Source: Clostridia bacterium (GTDB taxonomy: Bacteria; Bacillota; Clostridia; Oscillospirales; CAG-272). From it: a stretch of 52,001 bases of DNA. The notes below the pieces were generated by a model. The model did not search any database. It was given only the letters and a program-made list of their open reading frames with translations, and was not told the origin of the DNA. The DNA lies in assembly GCA_017483305.1 (NCBI GenBank), contig JAFULC010000044.1, forward strand, positions 75,865 through 127,865. Direction: 5' to 3'. Below, in pieces: positions 25,393 to 33,329 of the stretch (position 1 is its first letter; each line of letters opens with the position of its first letter). The translations under genes and the position numbers were made by a program.

Positions 25393-25950
25393 ATGGTAGT
25401 AGCCGGTGATTTTAAAAACGGTATAACTTTTGAAATGGATGGTAACGTTTATCAGGTTATCGAATTCCAGCACGTAAAACCCGGCAAGGGTGCGGCTTTC
25501 GTTCGTACAAAGCTTAAGAACGTTATTTCCGGTGCAGTTATCGAGAAAACTTTCAGCCCTACGGACAAGTATGAGAATGCTTATATCGAGAGAAAAGATA
25601 TGCAGTACTCCTACAACGATGGCGATCTTTACTATTTTATGGACATGGAGACCTTCGACATGCTTCCTCTTAACAGAGACAAGCTCGGCGATGCCTTCAA
25701 GTTCGTTAAGGAAGAAATGATGTGCAAGATCATTTCCTACAAGGGCAACGTATTCGGCGTTGAGGCTCCCACCTTCGTTGAGCTCGAGGTTACCGAGACC
25801 GATCCCGGTTTCGCAGGCAACACCGCAACCAACACCCTTAAGCCCGCAACTCTTGAGACCGGTGCCGTTATCAAGGTTCCGCTCTTCATCAACGTTGGCG
25901 ATATGCTTAAGATCGACACTCGTACGGGTGAATATCTGTCCCGTGCTTAA
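25393..25950 (+). CDS. efp: Translation elongation factor P
   Basis: A 185-residue protein with the three beta-barrel domains of EF-P, which relieves ribosome stalling at polyproline. The tip loop reads [10 protein letters not shown], with Lys32 at the position that is modified in other bacteria. The C-terminal signature [25 protein letters not shown] is complete. GGAGG lies 9 nt before the ATG. No epmA/epmB-type modification genes lie nearby. A hairpin terminator follows, then the CD1247-like gene. Confidence 0.98.
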   Translation: MVVAGDFKNGITFEMDGNVYQVIEFQHVKPGKGAAFVRTKLKNVISGAVIEKTFSPTDKYENAYIERKDMQYSYNDGDLYYFMDMETFDMLPLNRDKLGDAFKFVKEEMMCKIISYKGNVFGVEAPTFVELEVTETDPGFAGNTATNTLKPATLETGAVIKVPLFINVGDMLKIDTRTGEYLSRA

Positions 25951-25964
25951 TTTCTGAAAACAAT

Positions 25965-26008
25965 AAAACGGGAGGCTTTTGTACAAATCGTGCGCAAGCT
26001 CCCGTTTT
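25965..26008 (+). terminator. Probable terminator after efp
   Basis: A long stem AAAACGGGAG(G)CTT / AAGCTCCCGTTTT with one bulge and a 17-nt loop, followed by only four T. Termination may be partial, which would allow read-through into the next gene 42 nt away. Confidence 0.65.
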
Positions 26009-26049
26009 ATGCTATTATAGCAAAAAATTATAGAAAAGAGGATAATAAA

Positions 26050-26514
26050 ATGACACTTACTGAAAAGACTGCATACATCAAGGGCCTTTGCGAGGGTCTC
26101 GAATTCGACAAGAAGGATACCGCTGAGGCGAAGATCATCAAGGCGCTTCTCGATCTCTGCTCCGATATGGCTGAGGAGCTCTCCGAGCTTGAGGCTGACG
26201 TTGAGGACCTCTTCGATTACTGCGAGGAGCTCGACGAGGATCTCGGCGACGTTGAGGAGGTTCTTCTCGACGAGGACGAGGATGACGACGAGTGGGATGA
26301 CGAGGAATGCGACGGCGAGTGCGATGAGTGCGAGCTTTGCGGCGAATGCGAATACTGCGACGACGAGGACTATTTTGAGATAGTTTGCCCCTCTTGCGGT
26401 GAGACCGTTTGCTTCGACGAGTCGGTAAACGCTGAGGATCTTGCTTGCCCCGCTTGCGGCAGCGAGCTCGGTTGCATCGTTGACGAGGACGACGTAAACC
26501 CTGTTGAAGACTGA
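26050..26514 (+). CDS. CD1247-type acidic zinc-ribbon protein
   Basis: A 154-residue protein. The N-terminal helical part (TEKTAYIKGLCEGLEFD, then TAEAKIIKALLDLCSDM and a Glu-rich coiled coil to about 70) matches the CD1247 N-terminal domain known from Clostridioides. A C-terminal zinc ribbon follows (Cys113, Cys116, Cys133, Cys136). Between them is a very acidic stretch with six extra Cys at 87, 91, 94, 97, 100 and 103, an odd addition that could bind a second metal. The ATG at 26050 follows GAGGATAATAAA. Function is unknown. The last ~13 codons and following bases are duplicated 2.1 kb downstream (28598-28653). Confidence 0.9.
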   Translation: MTLTEKTAYIKGLCEGLEFDKKDTAEAKIIKALLDLCSDMAEELSELEADVEDLFDYCEELDEDLGDVEEVLLDEDEDDDEWDDEECDGECDECELCGECEYCDDEDYFEIVCPSCGETVCFDESVNAEDLACPACGSELGCIVDEDDVNPVED

Positions 26515-26529
26515 TTCGGATAACATATT
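26472..26529 (+). repeat. Direct repeat, left copy (3' end of the CD1247-type gene)
   Basis: 58 bp from within the last codons of the gene through its stop and the following TAACATATT. It matches 28598-28653 with one base change and a 2-bp indel. The pair brackets the XRE/AlbA_2 module. Confidence 0.93.
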
Positions 26530-26530
26530 T

Positions 26531-26577
26531 GAGCTGTCTTAATGCGTATCGTAACGCGTTTAAGACAGCTCTTTTTT
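26531..26577 (+). terminator. Rho-independent terminator after the CD1247-type gene
   Basis: A 12-bp stem (GAGCTGTCTTAA / TTAAGACAGCTC) with a 17-nt loop, then six T. It lies within the inserted segment, immediately after the left direct repeat, so the insertion brought a new terminator to the gene. Confidence 0.88.
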
Positions 26578-26740
26578 GCGTTTGACTATTGAATTTTCAA
26601 ACTAAATACCTATACGGGACGCAGGCGGTTTTGTCTGCGCCCTATCTATTTTATATGCACTCTTATTTTCATTAAAGTGTCAATGACAGCGCTTTTCGTT
26701 GTAAAATTCCTATTATCGCACGAATATTTTAACTTGCGCG

Positions 26741-26769
26741 TTGATTTTTTGCAAATTGTGTGTTATAAT
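26741..26769 (+). promoter_or_regulatory. Sigma-A promoter of the XRE-AlbA_2 pair
   Basis: TTGATT, 17-bp spacer, TATAAT, about 35 nt before the XRE start. Confidence 0.8.
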
Positions 26770-26803
26770 ATAAACTGTAATGATGTATTTTTTGAGGTGA
26801 CTT

Positions 26804-27019
26804 ATGGCTGCAAGTTATAAACCTTTATTCAAACTTCTCATCGACCGTAATATGAAGAAAAAGGAGCTCGCGGAGCGTGCAGGGCTTAGCCTTGCTACCA
26901 TTACGAAAATGGGCAAGGAGGGCACGGTTGTTACAACCGATGTTCTCGTAAAGATATGTGTAGCTCTGAGGTGTGAAATCGGGGATATTGTCGAGATCGT
27001 GCCCGATGAGAACGAATAA
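26804..27019 (+). CDS. XRE family HTH transcriptional regulator (small)
   Basis: A 71-residue single-domain Cro/CI-type helix-turn-helix: LIDRNMKKKELAERAGLSLATITKMGKEG, then TTDVLVKICVALRCEIGDIVEIV. This size is typical of plasmid- or phage-borne YozG-like regulators. GAGGTGA precedes the ATG. It is 15 nt upstream of the AlbA_2 gene, so it probably represses the pair. The location inside the bracketed insertion suggests acquisition with its partner. Confidence 0.93.
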   Translation: MAASYKPLFKLLIDRNMKKKELAERAGLSLATITKMGKEGTVVTTDVLVKICVALRCEIGDIVEIVPDENE

Positions 27020-27034
27020 TGTGGAGGTCTTACG

Positions 27035-28495
27035 ATGATTGATTTCAACAACATTGAAAAATACAAAGAAAACAACCGCATTGAAGCAAAAAAGGCAATT
27101 GGCGGTCTGCCCCGTAGCATTTGGGAAACCTACTCTGCGTTCGCTAATACGCTCGGCGGTATCATTCTGCTCGGTGTTGAGGAACACGCGGATAAGTCCT
27201 TGCACCCCGTTGACCTACCCGATCCCGAAAAGCTAATAAAGGACTTTCGGGATATTGTCAATAACGCGAACAAGGTTAGCGCCAATATTCTCTCCGACAA
27301 GGACGTAACCATTGAGAATATAGACGGCAAGCACATTGTGGCTATCCGTGTGCCTCGTGCACAGCGCAGCGATAAGCCCGTGTATATTGACGGCAACCCT
27401 CTTTCAGGAAGCTACCGCCGCAACGGCGAGGGTGACTACAAGTGTACTAAGGAAGAAGTGCATGCGATGATGCGCGATGCCGCAATAAAGACGCAGGATA
27501 TGCTCGTGCTTGAAAGTATGGAGCTTAACGCCTTCGATTACGATAGCGTGAAGCGTTACCGCATTCGTATGAAGACCTACCGTCCCGGTCACGTATGGGA
27601 GGAGCTTGAAGACGTAGAGTTTCTTTACAAGCTCGGCGCGGTTGGAAGATCGAGCGACGGTAAGATGCACCCCACCGCCGCAGGACTTTTGATGTTCGGC
27701 TATGAATATGAGATCGTAAAAGAATTTCCCACGTATTTCCTTGATTATCAGGAGCAATTTGATCCCAACACTCGCTGGACAGACCGAATAGTTTCCTCGT
27801 CGGGTGATTGGAGCGGAAACGTTTACGATTTCTATTTCCGCGTTTATAACAAGATTACGCAGGATATTAAAGTTCCGTTCAAGCTCGAGGGTGGCGACCG
27901 CATTGACGATACGCCCGTCCACAAAGCACTCAGAGAAGCTCTTGCCAATTGCTTGATAAACGCCGATTATTACGGCAGACAAGGTCTTGTCATAATCAAG
28001 AAAAAAGATGTTATTACGCTTTCCAATCCCGGCGGCTTCCGTATCGACGTGGAGGCGGCAAAGAGTGGCGGCGTTTCAGACCCTCGTAATAGTACGCTAA
28101 TCAAGATGTTCAACCTTATCGACGTAGGTGAGCGCGCAGGTAGTGGTATTCCGAATATTTTCAGCATTTGGAAAAAGCAAGGTTGGTCTGCCCCTGTTAT
28201 CAACGAGAGTTTTGAACCCGATAGAATCACTTTATCGCTTACTTTTGGAAAACCGAGCGATAAAAACCAAGCGATAAAATCAAGCGATAAGAAGCGAGCG
28301 ACAAAAACAATCGCGTATAGAGAAGCTATTGTAGTATATCTTACCGAAAACATTTCTGCCAAGTGTTCCGAGCTTTCCTCCCTTATCGGCATTAGTGATT
28401 CGAGAACAAGAGCTGTTCTGGGCAAGATGATCGAGGATGATATTCTCATTGCCGAGGGCGAAAACAGGAACAGAGTATATAAACTAAAAGCTTAG
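27035..28495 (+). CDS. AlbA_2 (Schlafen-type) domain protein with GHKL ATPase and winged-helix domains
   Basis: A 486-residue protein. The N-terminal AlbA_2 (Schlafen AlbA-like) domain (about 10-120) opens with NRIEAKKAIGGLPRSIWETYSAFANT and contains GGIILLGVEE. A GHKL-like ATP-binding domain follows (about 285-370; ALREALANCLINADYYG, LSNPGGFRI, RNSTLIKMF). The C-terminal 65 residues form a winged helix after a Lys-rich linker in which SDKK-like units recur. This architecture is common next to small XRE genes and is usually annotated as an ATP-binding or transcriptional regulatory protein. Some relatives sit in defence islands, but a role here is unproven. GGAGG precedes the start. Confidence 0.92.
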   Translation: MIDFNNIEKYKENNRIEAKKAIGGLPRSIWETYSAFANTLGGIILLGVEEHADKSLHPVDLPDPEKLIKDFRDIVNNANKVSANILSDKDVTIENIDGKHIVAIRVPRAQRSDKPVYIDGNPLSGSYRRNGEGDYKCTKEEVHAMMRDAAIKTQDMLVLESMELNAFDYDSVKRYRIRMKTYRPGHVWEELEDVEFLYKLGAVGRSSDGKMHPTAAGLLMFGYEYEIVKEFPTYFLDYQEQFDPNTRWTDRIVSSSGDWSGNVYDFYFRVYNKITQDIKVPFKLEGGDRIDDTPVHKALREALANCLINADYYGRQGLVIIKKKDVITLSNPGGFRIDVEAAKSGGVSDPRNSTLIKMFNLIDVGERAGSGIPNIFSIWKKQGWSAPVINESFEPDRITLSLTFGKPSDKNQAIKSSDKKRATKTIAYREAIVVYLTENISAKCSELSSLIGISDSRTRAVLGKMIEDDILIAEGENRNRVYKLKA

Positions 28496-28517
28496 AAATT
28501 TTTTAGAAGAAGTAAAA

Positions 28518-28640
28518 ATGGCTTCTATCATAGATACTTGTTACGATAATGGAACGGGTGATATTATGGAAGAATTGAAAAAGCGAAAAACACTCTATTG
28601 CATCGTTGACGAGGATGACGTAAACCCTGTTGAAGACTGA
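28518..28640 (+). pseudogene. 40-codon ORF ending in the duplicated tail of the CD1247-type protein
   Basis: An ATG at 28518 opens a 40-residue frame (a second ATG lies at 28566) whose last 13 residues, CIVDEDDVNPVED, equal the C-terminus of the 26050-26514 protein. The upstream part does not resemble that protein. Most likely it is the remnant of the original gene end, displaced when the XRE/AlbA_2 module arrived, now joined in frame to element DNA. A purine-rich AGAAGAAG lies upstream, so translation is possible but unproven. Confidence 0.6.
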
Positions 28641-28653
28641 TTCGTAACATATT
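28598..28653 (+). repeat. Direct repeat, right copy
   Basis: 56 bp matching 26472-26529 with one substitution and a 2-bp deletion after the stop codon. It is followed at once by a strong terminator, probably the original terminator of the CD1247-type gene. Confidence 0.93.
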
Positions 28654-28690
28654 AAAACGGGAGAAGGATACAATCCTTCTCCCGTTTTTT
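28654..28690. terminator. Bidirectional rho-independent terminator
   Basis: A perfect stem AAAACGGGAGAAGGAT / ATCCTTCTCCCGTTTT with an ACA loop and six T. It serves the plus-strand genes and the convergent glycosyltransferase gene. Confidence 0.93.
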
Positions 28691-28693
28691 ATT

Positions 28694-29713
28694 TTAATAG
28701 TATCTTACGATCTTATTGGAGATCGCGTAGAAAACACCCGTGAGCCATCTGCCGAAGGCGCCGGGGAGATTGGCGAAAACAAGGGGCGTGCGCCAACGGA
28801 AATAATTGCCGTATTTTTTGTCAAACGCCTTGCAATCCTCCCACATCTGCTTGAGATCCGCGTCGGTCTCCTTGCTCTTGTTGCCTCTGGTGATAAAGGT
28901 TGAAATGCCGAACATCATGAAAAGCTCGTGCTTCATATATCGGCGGAGCTTGCGCGATTTCAGATCGTCAAGGTGGCAGCTCTGAAAGCTCAGGACTGTG
29001 CTGAGCAGCTGATGCTTATATCTCTTTCTGAAAATGTCTCTCTGCACTGACTGTCCCTCTCTGCCGATGGTATAGCGGTAGAGGTCCTTGTTGAGATAAT
29101 ACATTTTCTCAACGTACGGCAGCGACAGACAGATCATATAGTTGTCCTCGTAGAAGGTGTGCTTCGGGAGCTCCTTGCCGCTCTTTTTCATGATCTCGGT
29201 GCGGAAGGTACAGCTGTGTATAGTCAGCATCTGGCGCAGGCGGAAACGACGGGTCTCCTCCCATGTGAATATTCTGTTTTCGGGCAGTGCGTTCTTATAG
29301 CAGATCGACTGGTCGCCGATGCCGTCCTCGTGGGCGTAAAAGTAGTTCGTGACGAAAAGATCCACGCCGCCCTGTGCCTCGCACTCCTCGAGCTTTTCGA
29401 TCATCAAGGGGAGATTCTCGTCAAGCACGTCGTCACTGTCAACGACCTTAAAGTATTTTCCCGTTGCTCTCTTAAGTCCCTGATTTATTCCCTCGCCATG
29501 ACCGCCGTTCTCCTGATGAACGACTCTTACGATCTCGGGATATTTTGCTACGTACTCGTCTGCGATAGCACCCGTGCCGTCCTTCGAGCCGTCGTTGATA
29601 ATGATTATCTCGATCTTCTCTCCGCCGACAAGCAGACTGTCTATACATTTGCGCATATAGCCCTCCGAGTTATAGCACGGAACGGTTACTGTAAGCAATT
29701 TTTCGTTACTCAT
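28694..29713 (-). CDS. Family 2 glycosyltransferase
   Basis: A 339-residue GT-A fold enzyme without membrane segments. The N-terminal domain has LTVTVPCYNSEGYMRKCIDS, IIINDGSKDGT and the nucleotide-sugar metal motif VDSDDVLDE. The C-terminal 100 residues are basic. GAGGTGA precedes the ATG, which lies 4 nt after the UDP-galactopyranose mutase stop. The pair points to a galactofuranose-containing surface glycan, and this enzyme could be the galactofuranosyl- or another sugar transferase; the acceptor is unknown. Confidence 0.93.
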   Translation of the reverse strand: MSNEKLLTVTVPCYNSEGYMRKCIDSLLVGGEKIEIIIINDGSKDGTGAIADEYVAKYPEIVRVVHQENGGHGEGINQGLKRATGKYFKVVDSDDVLDENLPLMIEKLEECEAQGGVDLFVTNYFYAHEDGIGDQSICYKNALPENRIFTWEETRRFRLRQMLTIHSCTFRTEIMKKSGKELPKHTFYEDNYMICLSLPYVEKMYYLNKDLYRYTIGREGQSVQRDIFRKRYKHQLLSTVLSFQSCHLDDLKSRKLRRYMKHELFMMFGISTFITRGNKSKETDADLKQMWEDCKAFDKKYGNYFRWRTPLVFANLPGAFGRWLTGVFYAISNKIVRYY

Positions 29714-29717
29714 AAAA

Positions 29718-30821
29718 TCACCTCAAAAGATTTTCGGACAGCTTCAATGCGGAAGCTATCACGGTATCCATGTCGTAATACTTGTATTCTCCGAGTCTGC
29801 CACCGAAGATGATTCCCTGCTCGGACTCGGCAAGCTCCTTATATTTCGCGTAAAGTGCGCCGTTTTTCTCGTCGTTTACGGGATAATATGGCTCGTCGCC
29901 GACCGTCCACTCCGAGCTGTACTCGCGGCTGATGACGGTCTTGGGCTGATCTCCGAACTCGAAGAATTTATGCTCAATAATTCTTGTCCAAGGGGTCTCT
30001 CTGTCGGTGTAATTGACAACGGCGTTGCCCTGGAAGCTCGGCTTATCCAACACCTCGGTCTCAAATCTTACCGAGCGGTATTCGAGTGCGCCCAGCTTAT
30101 AGCCGTAATACTCGTCGATAGCGCCCGTATAAACGACCGTTTCGGCAAGTGTGCAGAGCTCGTCCTTATTCTCAAGGAAATTAACTCCGAGTCTGACCTC
30201 GATGCCCTCGAGCATATTCTCGACCATTTTGGTATATCCGCCCTCGGCGATTCCCTGATATTTCGCGTTGAAGTAGTTATTATCAAAGGTAAATCTGCAG
30301 GGCAGGCGCTTGATTATGAAGGACGGAAGTGCCGTGCAGGGTCTTCCCCACTGCTTTTCGGTATATCCCTTTACAAGCTTTTCATAAATGTCCGTGCCGA
30401 CAAGCGATATCGCTTGCTCCTCGAGGTTTTTCGGCTCGGTTATTCCCGCCGCCGCTCTCTGCTCCTCGATCTTTGCCTGCGCCTGTTCGGGAGTTACGAC
30501 TCCCCACATCTTATTGAAGGTGTACATATTGAAGGGCAGACTGTAAAGCTCACCGTGAAAGTTTGCCACGGGAGAGTTGGTATAGCGGTTAAACTCCGCA
30601 AATCTGTTTACGTATTCCCAAACCCTCTTATCGTTGGTATGAAAGATGTGCGCGCCGTATTTGTGGACGTTTATTCCCTCCACAGCCTCGGTGTACACGT
30701 TGCCCGCGATATGCTCGCGGCGGTCTATAACAAGGACCTTTTTTCCTTTCTTCGTTGCCTGCTCTGCAAAAACCGCGCCGAACAGACCTGCGCCGACGAT
30801 AAGATAATCGTATTTTTTCAT
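29718..30821 (-). CDS. glf: UDP-galactopyranose mutase
   Basis: A 367-residue flavoenzyme that interconverts UDP-galactopyranose and UDP-galactofuranose. The FAD-binding GAGLFGAVFAEQ, IDRREHIAGNVYTE and KYGAHIFHTND are characteristic, as is YTEKQWGRPCTALP in the middle. The ATG at 30821 is 10 nt from AGGAGG; a TTG two codons upstream is closer to the site and cannot be excluded. It is first in an operon with the GT2 gene and has its own promoter, implying galactofuranose in the cell envelope. Confidence 0.97.
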   Translation of the reverse strand: MKKYDYLIVGAGLFGAVFAEQATKKGKKVLVIDRREHIAGNVYTEAVEGINVHKYGAHIFHTNDKRVWEYVNRFAEFNRYTNSPVANFHGELYSLPFNMYTFNKMWGVVTPEQAQAKIEEQRAAAGITEPKNLEEQAISLVGTDIYEKLVKGYTEKQWGRPCTALPSFIIKRLPCRFTFDNNYFNAKYQGIAEGGYTKMVENMLEGIEVRLGVNFLENKDELCTLAETVVYTGAIDEYYGYKLGALEYRSVRFETEVLDKPSFQGNAVVNYTDRETPWTRIIEHKFFEFGDQPKTVISREYSSEWTVGDEPYYPVNDEKNGALYAKYKELAESEQGIIFGGRLGEYKYYDMDTVIASALKLSENLLR

Positions 30822-30867
30822 TGGCAATAAGCCTCCTTATAGATCAACGACCTCACAGGCCATAGAT

Positions 30868-30896
30868 ATTATAGCATTTCAGAGATAAAAAAGCAA
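30868..30896 (-). promoter_or_regulatory. Sigma-A promoter of glf
   Basis: TTGCTT, 17-bp spacer, TATAAT on the minus strand, about 45 nt from the glf start. Confidence 0.75.
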
Positions 30897-30953
30897 TAGG
30901 GTCAACAGGAATTACCTTTAAAATTTGTTAATTAATTGTGACCAAACGCTTGA

Positions 30954-32975
30954 TCAACGTGATTTTTTATTAGTTTTTCGCGCAGAAGCCTTCGAGAAAC
31001 TATGATTTTTGCTATTTTTTGGATTTCTATCGGTCGTTTTTCTTGCATTCGCGCCGTTCTTGGCGGTCGGTCTTGCATCCTTGGCTCTTGCCTGCTTGTC
31101 CTTTGTCGAAGAACGCGACGGCCGGGCGGATTTATCCTTTTGGCTCCGCGTATTCGTTTGCTTTGCCGATCTGTCGGCGGCGGGGCGAACCAAACAGTCC
31201 TCGCCGTAGCCGATAAGGTCCTCTCTGCCCGCCTTGACAAGCGCCTCGCGGACAAGGTCGGCATTCTGGGGTCTGTTATACTGCAAAAGCGCTCTTTGGA
31301 GCTGCTTTTCGTGATAATCGGTAGCTACGTAGACCGGCTTCATATCAAGCGGATTTATTCCCGTGTAATACATGACCGTGGATGCGGTGCCCGGGGTGGG
31401 ATAGTAATCCTGCACCTGCTCGGGTGCATAGTGGTCTCGCTTGAGGCAGAGCGCAAGGTTGATCGCGTCGTTGAGCGTTGAGCCCGGGTGGCTCGACATA
31501 AGATACGGAACGAGGTACTGCTCTTTTCCTATCTCGTGGGTGATATCGAAGAATTTTTTTCTGAAGCTCTGATAGACCTCGAAGTCGGGCTTGCCCATAC
31601 AGCGAAGCACGGGGGACGAGCAATGCTCGGGCGCGACCTTGAGCTGTCCCGAGACGTTATCGCGCACAAGCTTACGGAAAAACGCGTCGTTTTTGTCGCA
31701 CATCAGGTAATCGAAGCGGATACCCGAGCGAACGAAGACCTTTTTGACCTTAGGGATCTTCTCTATTTCCTCGAGAAGCTTGATATACTCGGTGTGGTCG
31801 ACCTTAAGGTTTTTACACGGTGTGGGTGCGAGGCACTTGCGTGAGGGGCAGACACCGCTCTTGAGCTGCTTATCGCACGAGGGATAGCGGAAGTTTGCCG
31901 TAGGACCTCCTACGTCGTGTATGTAGCCCTTGAAATCGGGCATTTCGGCAATTATCCTTGCCTCGTTGACAACGCTTTCTATACTTCTCGAGCGCACGGT
32001 CCTTCCCTGATGGAAGGCGAGCGCGCAGAAATTGCAGGCACCGAAGCAGCCGCGGTTGTGCGTGAGCGAGAATTTGACCTCCTCGATCGCGGGCACGCCG
32101 CCCTCCTTTTCGTACGAGGGGTGATAGGCGCGCATATACGGCAGGCTATAGACTCGGTCGAGTTCCTCTCGCTCAAGCGGCGGCATTGGCGGATTCTGGA
32201 CTAACATTTTGCCGTCGTACAGCTCGCAGATAGCCCGTCCGTTGATCGAGTCCTGATTTTTATACTGCACGCCGAAGGCTTCGGCGTACTTTCTTTTATC
32301 GGTCTTAAGCTCGTTATAGTCAAAGGTTGCCGCGATCGGGTAATTGACCTTATCCTCGGGCTTGCAAAGGTAGACCGTGCCTCTGACGTCTCTTATCTTC
32401 TTGATCGGCACGCCCTTGTCGAGAAGCTCGGCGATTCGAGTGAGTATCTTCTCGCCCATTCCATAGGTCAGGATGTCGGCGCGGCTATCGACCAGCACCG
32501 AGCGGCGAACCTTGTCGTCCCAATAATCGTAATGAGCAAAGCGGCGCAGGGAGGCTTCAAGTCCGCCGAGAATGATCGGCACGTCACCGTACGCCTCACG
32601 TATCCTGTTTGAATAGACTATGACCGCACGGTCAGGGCGCTTGCCCATCTTGCCGCCCGGAGAATAATAGTCGTAGGTTCTCTTTTTCTTCGCCGCGGTA
32701 TAATGCGCGACCATTGAATCTATATTTCCCGCGCTTACTAAAAATCCAAGCCTCGGTCTGCCAAATCTCTTGAAATCCTCGCAGGATTTGTAGTCGGGCT
32801 GCGACAGAAATGCGATTCTGAAGCCCTTGTCCTCAAGCACTCGGCAAATTATCGTCGCGCCAAAGGACGGATGGTCTACGTACGCGTCGCCGCAAACGTA
32901 CACGAAATCAGGCTGATCCCAGCCTCTTTCAAGCATATCTTCTTTTGTTATAGGGAAAAATCCTTTATCGTGCAT
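30954..32975 (-). CDS. YgiQ family radical SAM protein (UPF0313)
   Basis: A 673-residue protein. The N-terminal half has the YgiQ features [31 protein letters not shown] and [15 protein letters not shown]. The radical SAM core carries CFGACNFC, which binds the 4Fe-4S cluster and SAM, and CPSRKC may hold further Cys ligands. The reaction is unknown for the family. The last 80 residues are a Lys/Arg/Ser/Thr-rich low-complexity tail, unlike the core, and may bind nucleic acid. The ATG at 32975 has AAAGGAC upstream; longer frames run into a palindromic repeat. It lies downstream of spoVM with that repeat between them. Confidence 0.95.
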   Translation of the reverse strand: MHDKGFFPITKEDMLERGWDQPDFVYVCGDAYVDHPSFGATIICRVLEDKGFRIAFLSQPDYKSCEDFKRFGRPRLGFLVSAGNIDSMVAHYTAAKKKRTYDYYSPGGKMGKRPDRAVIVYSNRIREAYGDVPIILGGLEASLRRFAHYDYWDDKVRRSVLVDSRADILTYGMGEKILTRIAELLDKGVPIKKIRDVRGTVYLCKPEDKVNYPIAATFDYNELKTDKRKYAEAFGVQYKNQDSINGRAICELYDGKMLVQNPPMPPLEREELDRVYSLPYMRAYHPSYEKEGGVPAIEEVKFSLTHNRGCFGACNFCALAFHQGRTVRSRSIESVVNEARIIAEMPDFKGYIHDVGGPTANFRYPSCDKQLKSGVCPSRKCLAPTPCKNLKVDHTEYIKLLEEIEKIPKVKKVFVRSGIRFDYLMCDKNDAFFRKLVRDNVSGQLKVAPEHCSSPVLRCMGKPDFEVYQSFRKKFFDITHEIGKEQYLVPYLMSSHPGSTLNDAINLALCLKRDHYAPEQVQDYYPTPGTASTVMYYTGINPLDMKPVYVATDYHEKQLQRALLQYNRPQNADLVREALVKAGREDLIGYGEDCLVRPAADRSAKQTNTRSQKDKSARPSRSSTKDKQARAKDARPTAKNGANARKTTDRNPKNSKNHSFSKASARKTNKKSR

Positions 32976-33008
32976 TTTGACTTGTCCTTTCTTTGTAAGT
33001 GGGAGAAG

Positions 33009-33094
33009 CGCAAGGGGAACTTTTGCAAAAGTTCCCCTTGACCCCTCAAAACTCCCCATAGGATAGAAATTAATTCTACGGTTTGGGCTTTGAG
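33009..33094 (-). repeat. Interspersed palindromic repeat, copy E (minus orientation)
   Basis: The same element as copies A-D, inverted. It has a perfect 30-bp palindrome (33011-33040; arms CAAGGGGAACTTTTG) whose sequence differs from that of copy C (AAGGAAACCTTTTTG) at paired positions, so the pairing is conserved while the bases change. The smaller stem is CCGTAG / CTATGG with a G-U pair. Confidence 0.88.
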
Positions 33095-33173
33095 ACGGTG
33101 GAGCTTGGGTGATAGGGTGAATGGAAAAGCTCGCCTGATTGGAGTTTTTGAAGATTCTTAAGTCGTCGGAGAC

Positions 33174-33263
33174 TTATCTCTTTTTCTTCTCTTTCTTTAT
33201 CCCGAATATTGTTCTGAGCAACGGGGCTAAAAAGCCCGGCGAGCGCACAAGTATTATTTTCAT
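33174..33263 (-). CDS. spoVM: Stage V sporulation protein M (SpoVM), 29 residues
   Basis: A tiny gene with GGAGG 5 nt before its ATG. The peptide begins MKIILVRSPGFLAPLLRTIF and ends in GIKKEKKKR, the layout of SpoVM: a short amphipathic helix containing a Pro, flanked by positive charge. SpoVM recognises the convex forespore membrane and anchors SpoIVA and the spore coat. The position directly after thiN and rsgA is that of spoVM in B. subtilis, which strongly supports the call. It should be expressed in the mother cell during sporulation; an inverted repeat and a CATATAAT box lie just upstream. Confidence 0.9.
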   Translation of the reverse strand: MKIILVRSPGFLAPLLRTIFGIKKEKKKR

Positions 33264-33275
33264 AACGACCTCCGA

Positions 33276-33301
33276 ATATAATGTGTTCATCAACATTATA
33301 T
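33276..33301 (-). promoter_or_regulatory. Inverted repeat upstream of spoVM
   Basis: A perfect 9-bp dyad ATATAATGT / ACATTATAT with an 8-nt centre, 13 nt before the spoVM start. On the minus strand it includes CATATAAT, similar to a sigma-E -10 box, but no well-spaced -35 is clear. It could be an operator or part of a sporulation promoter. Confidence 0.5.
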
Positions 33302-33329
33302 GCTGAAGGAGGGCTACTGACCGCAAAAA

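Larger units (their letters stand above)
26530..28597 (+). mobile_element. Candidate inserted module carrying XRE and AlbA_2/GHKL genes
   Basis: About 2.07 kb bounded by a 56-58 bp direct repeat that copies the 3' end of the CD1247-type gene, the layout left when an element integrates at a gene's 3' end and restores it. Its genes use a lower-GC codon style than their neighbours. No recombinase or transposase is present, so the mobility mechanism is unseen; a local duplication is the alternative. Confidence 0.5.

Noticed and set aside
26530-28597. Integrase or transposase inside the bracketed module
   Set aside because: Only the XRE and AlbA_2/GHKL genes are coded there; no recombinase motifs were found in either strand.
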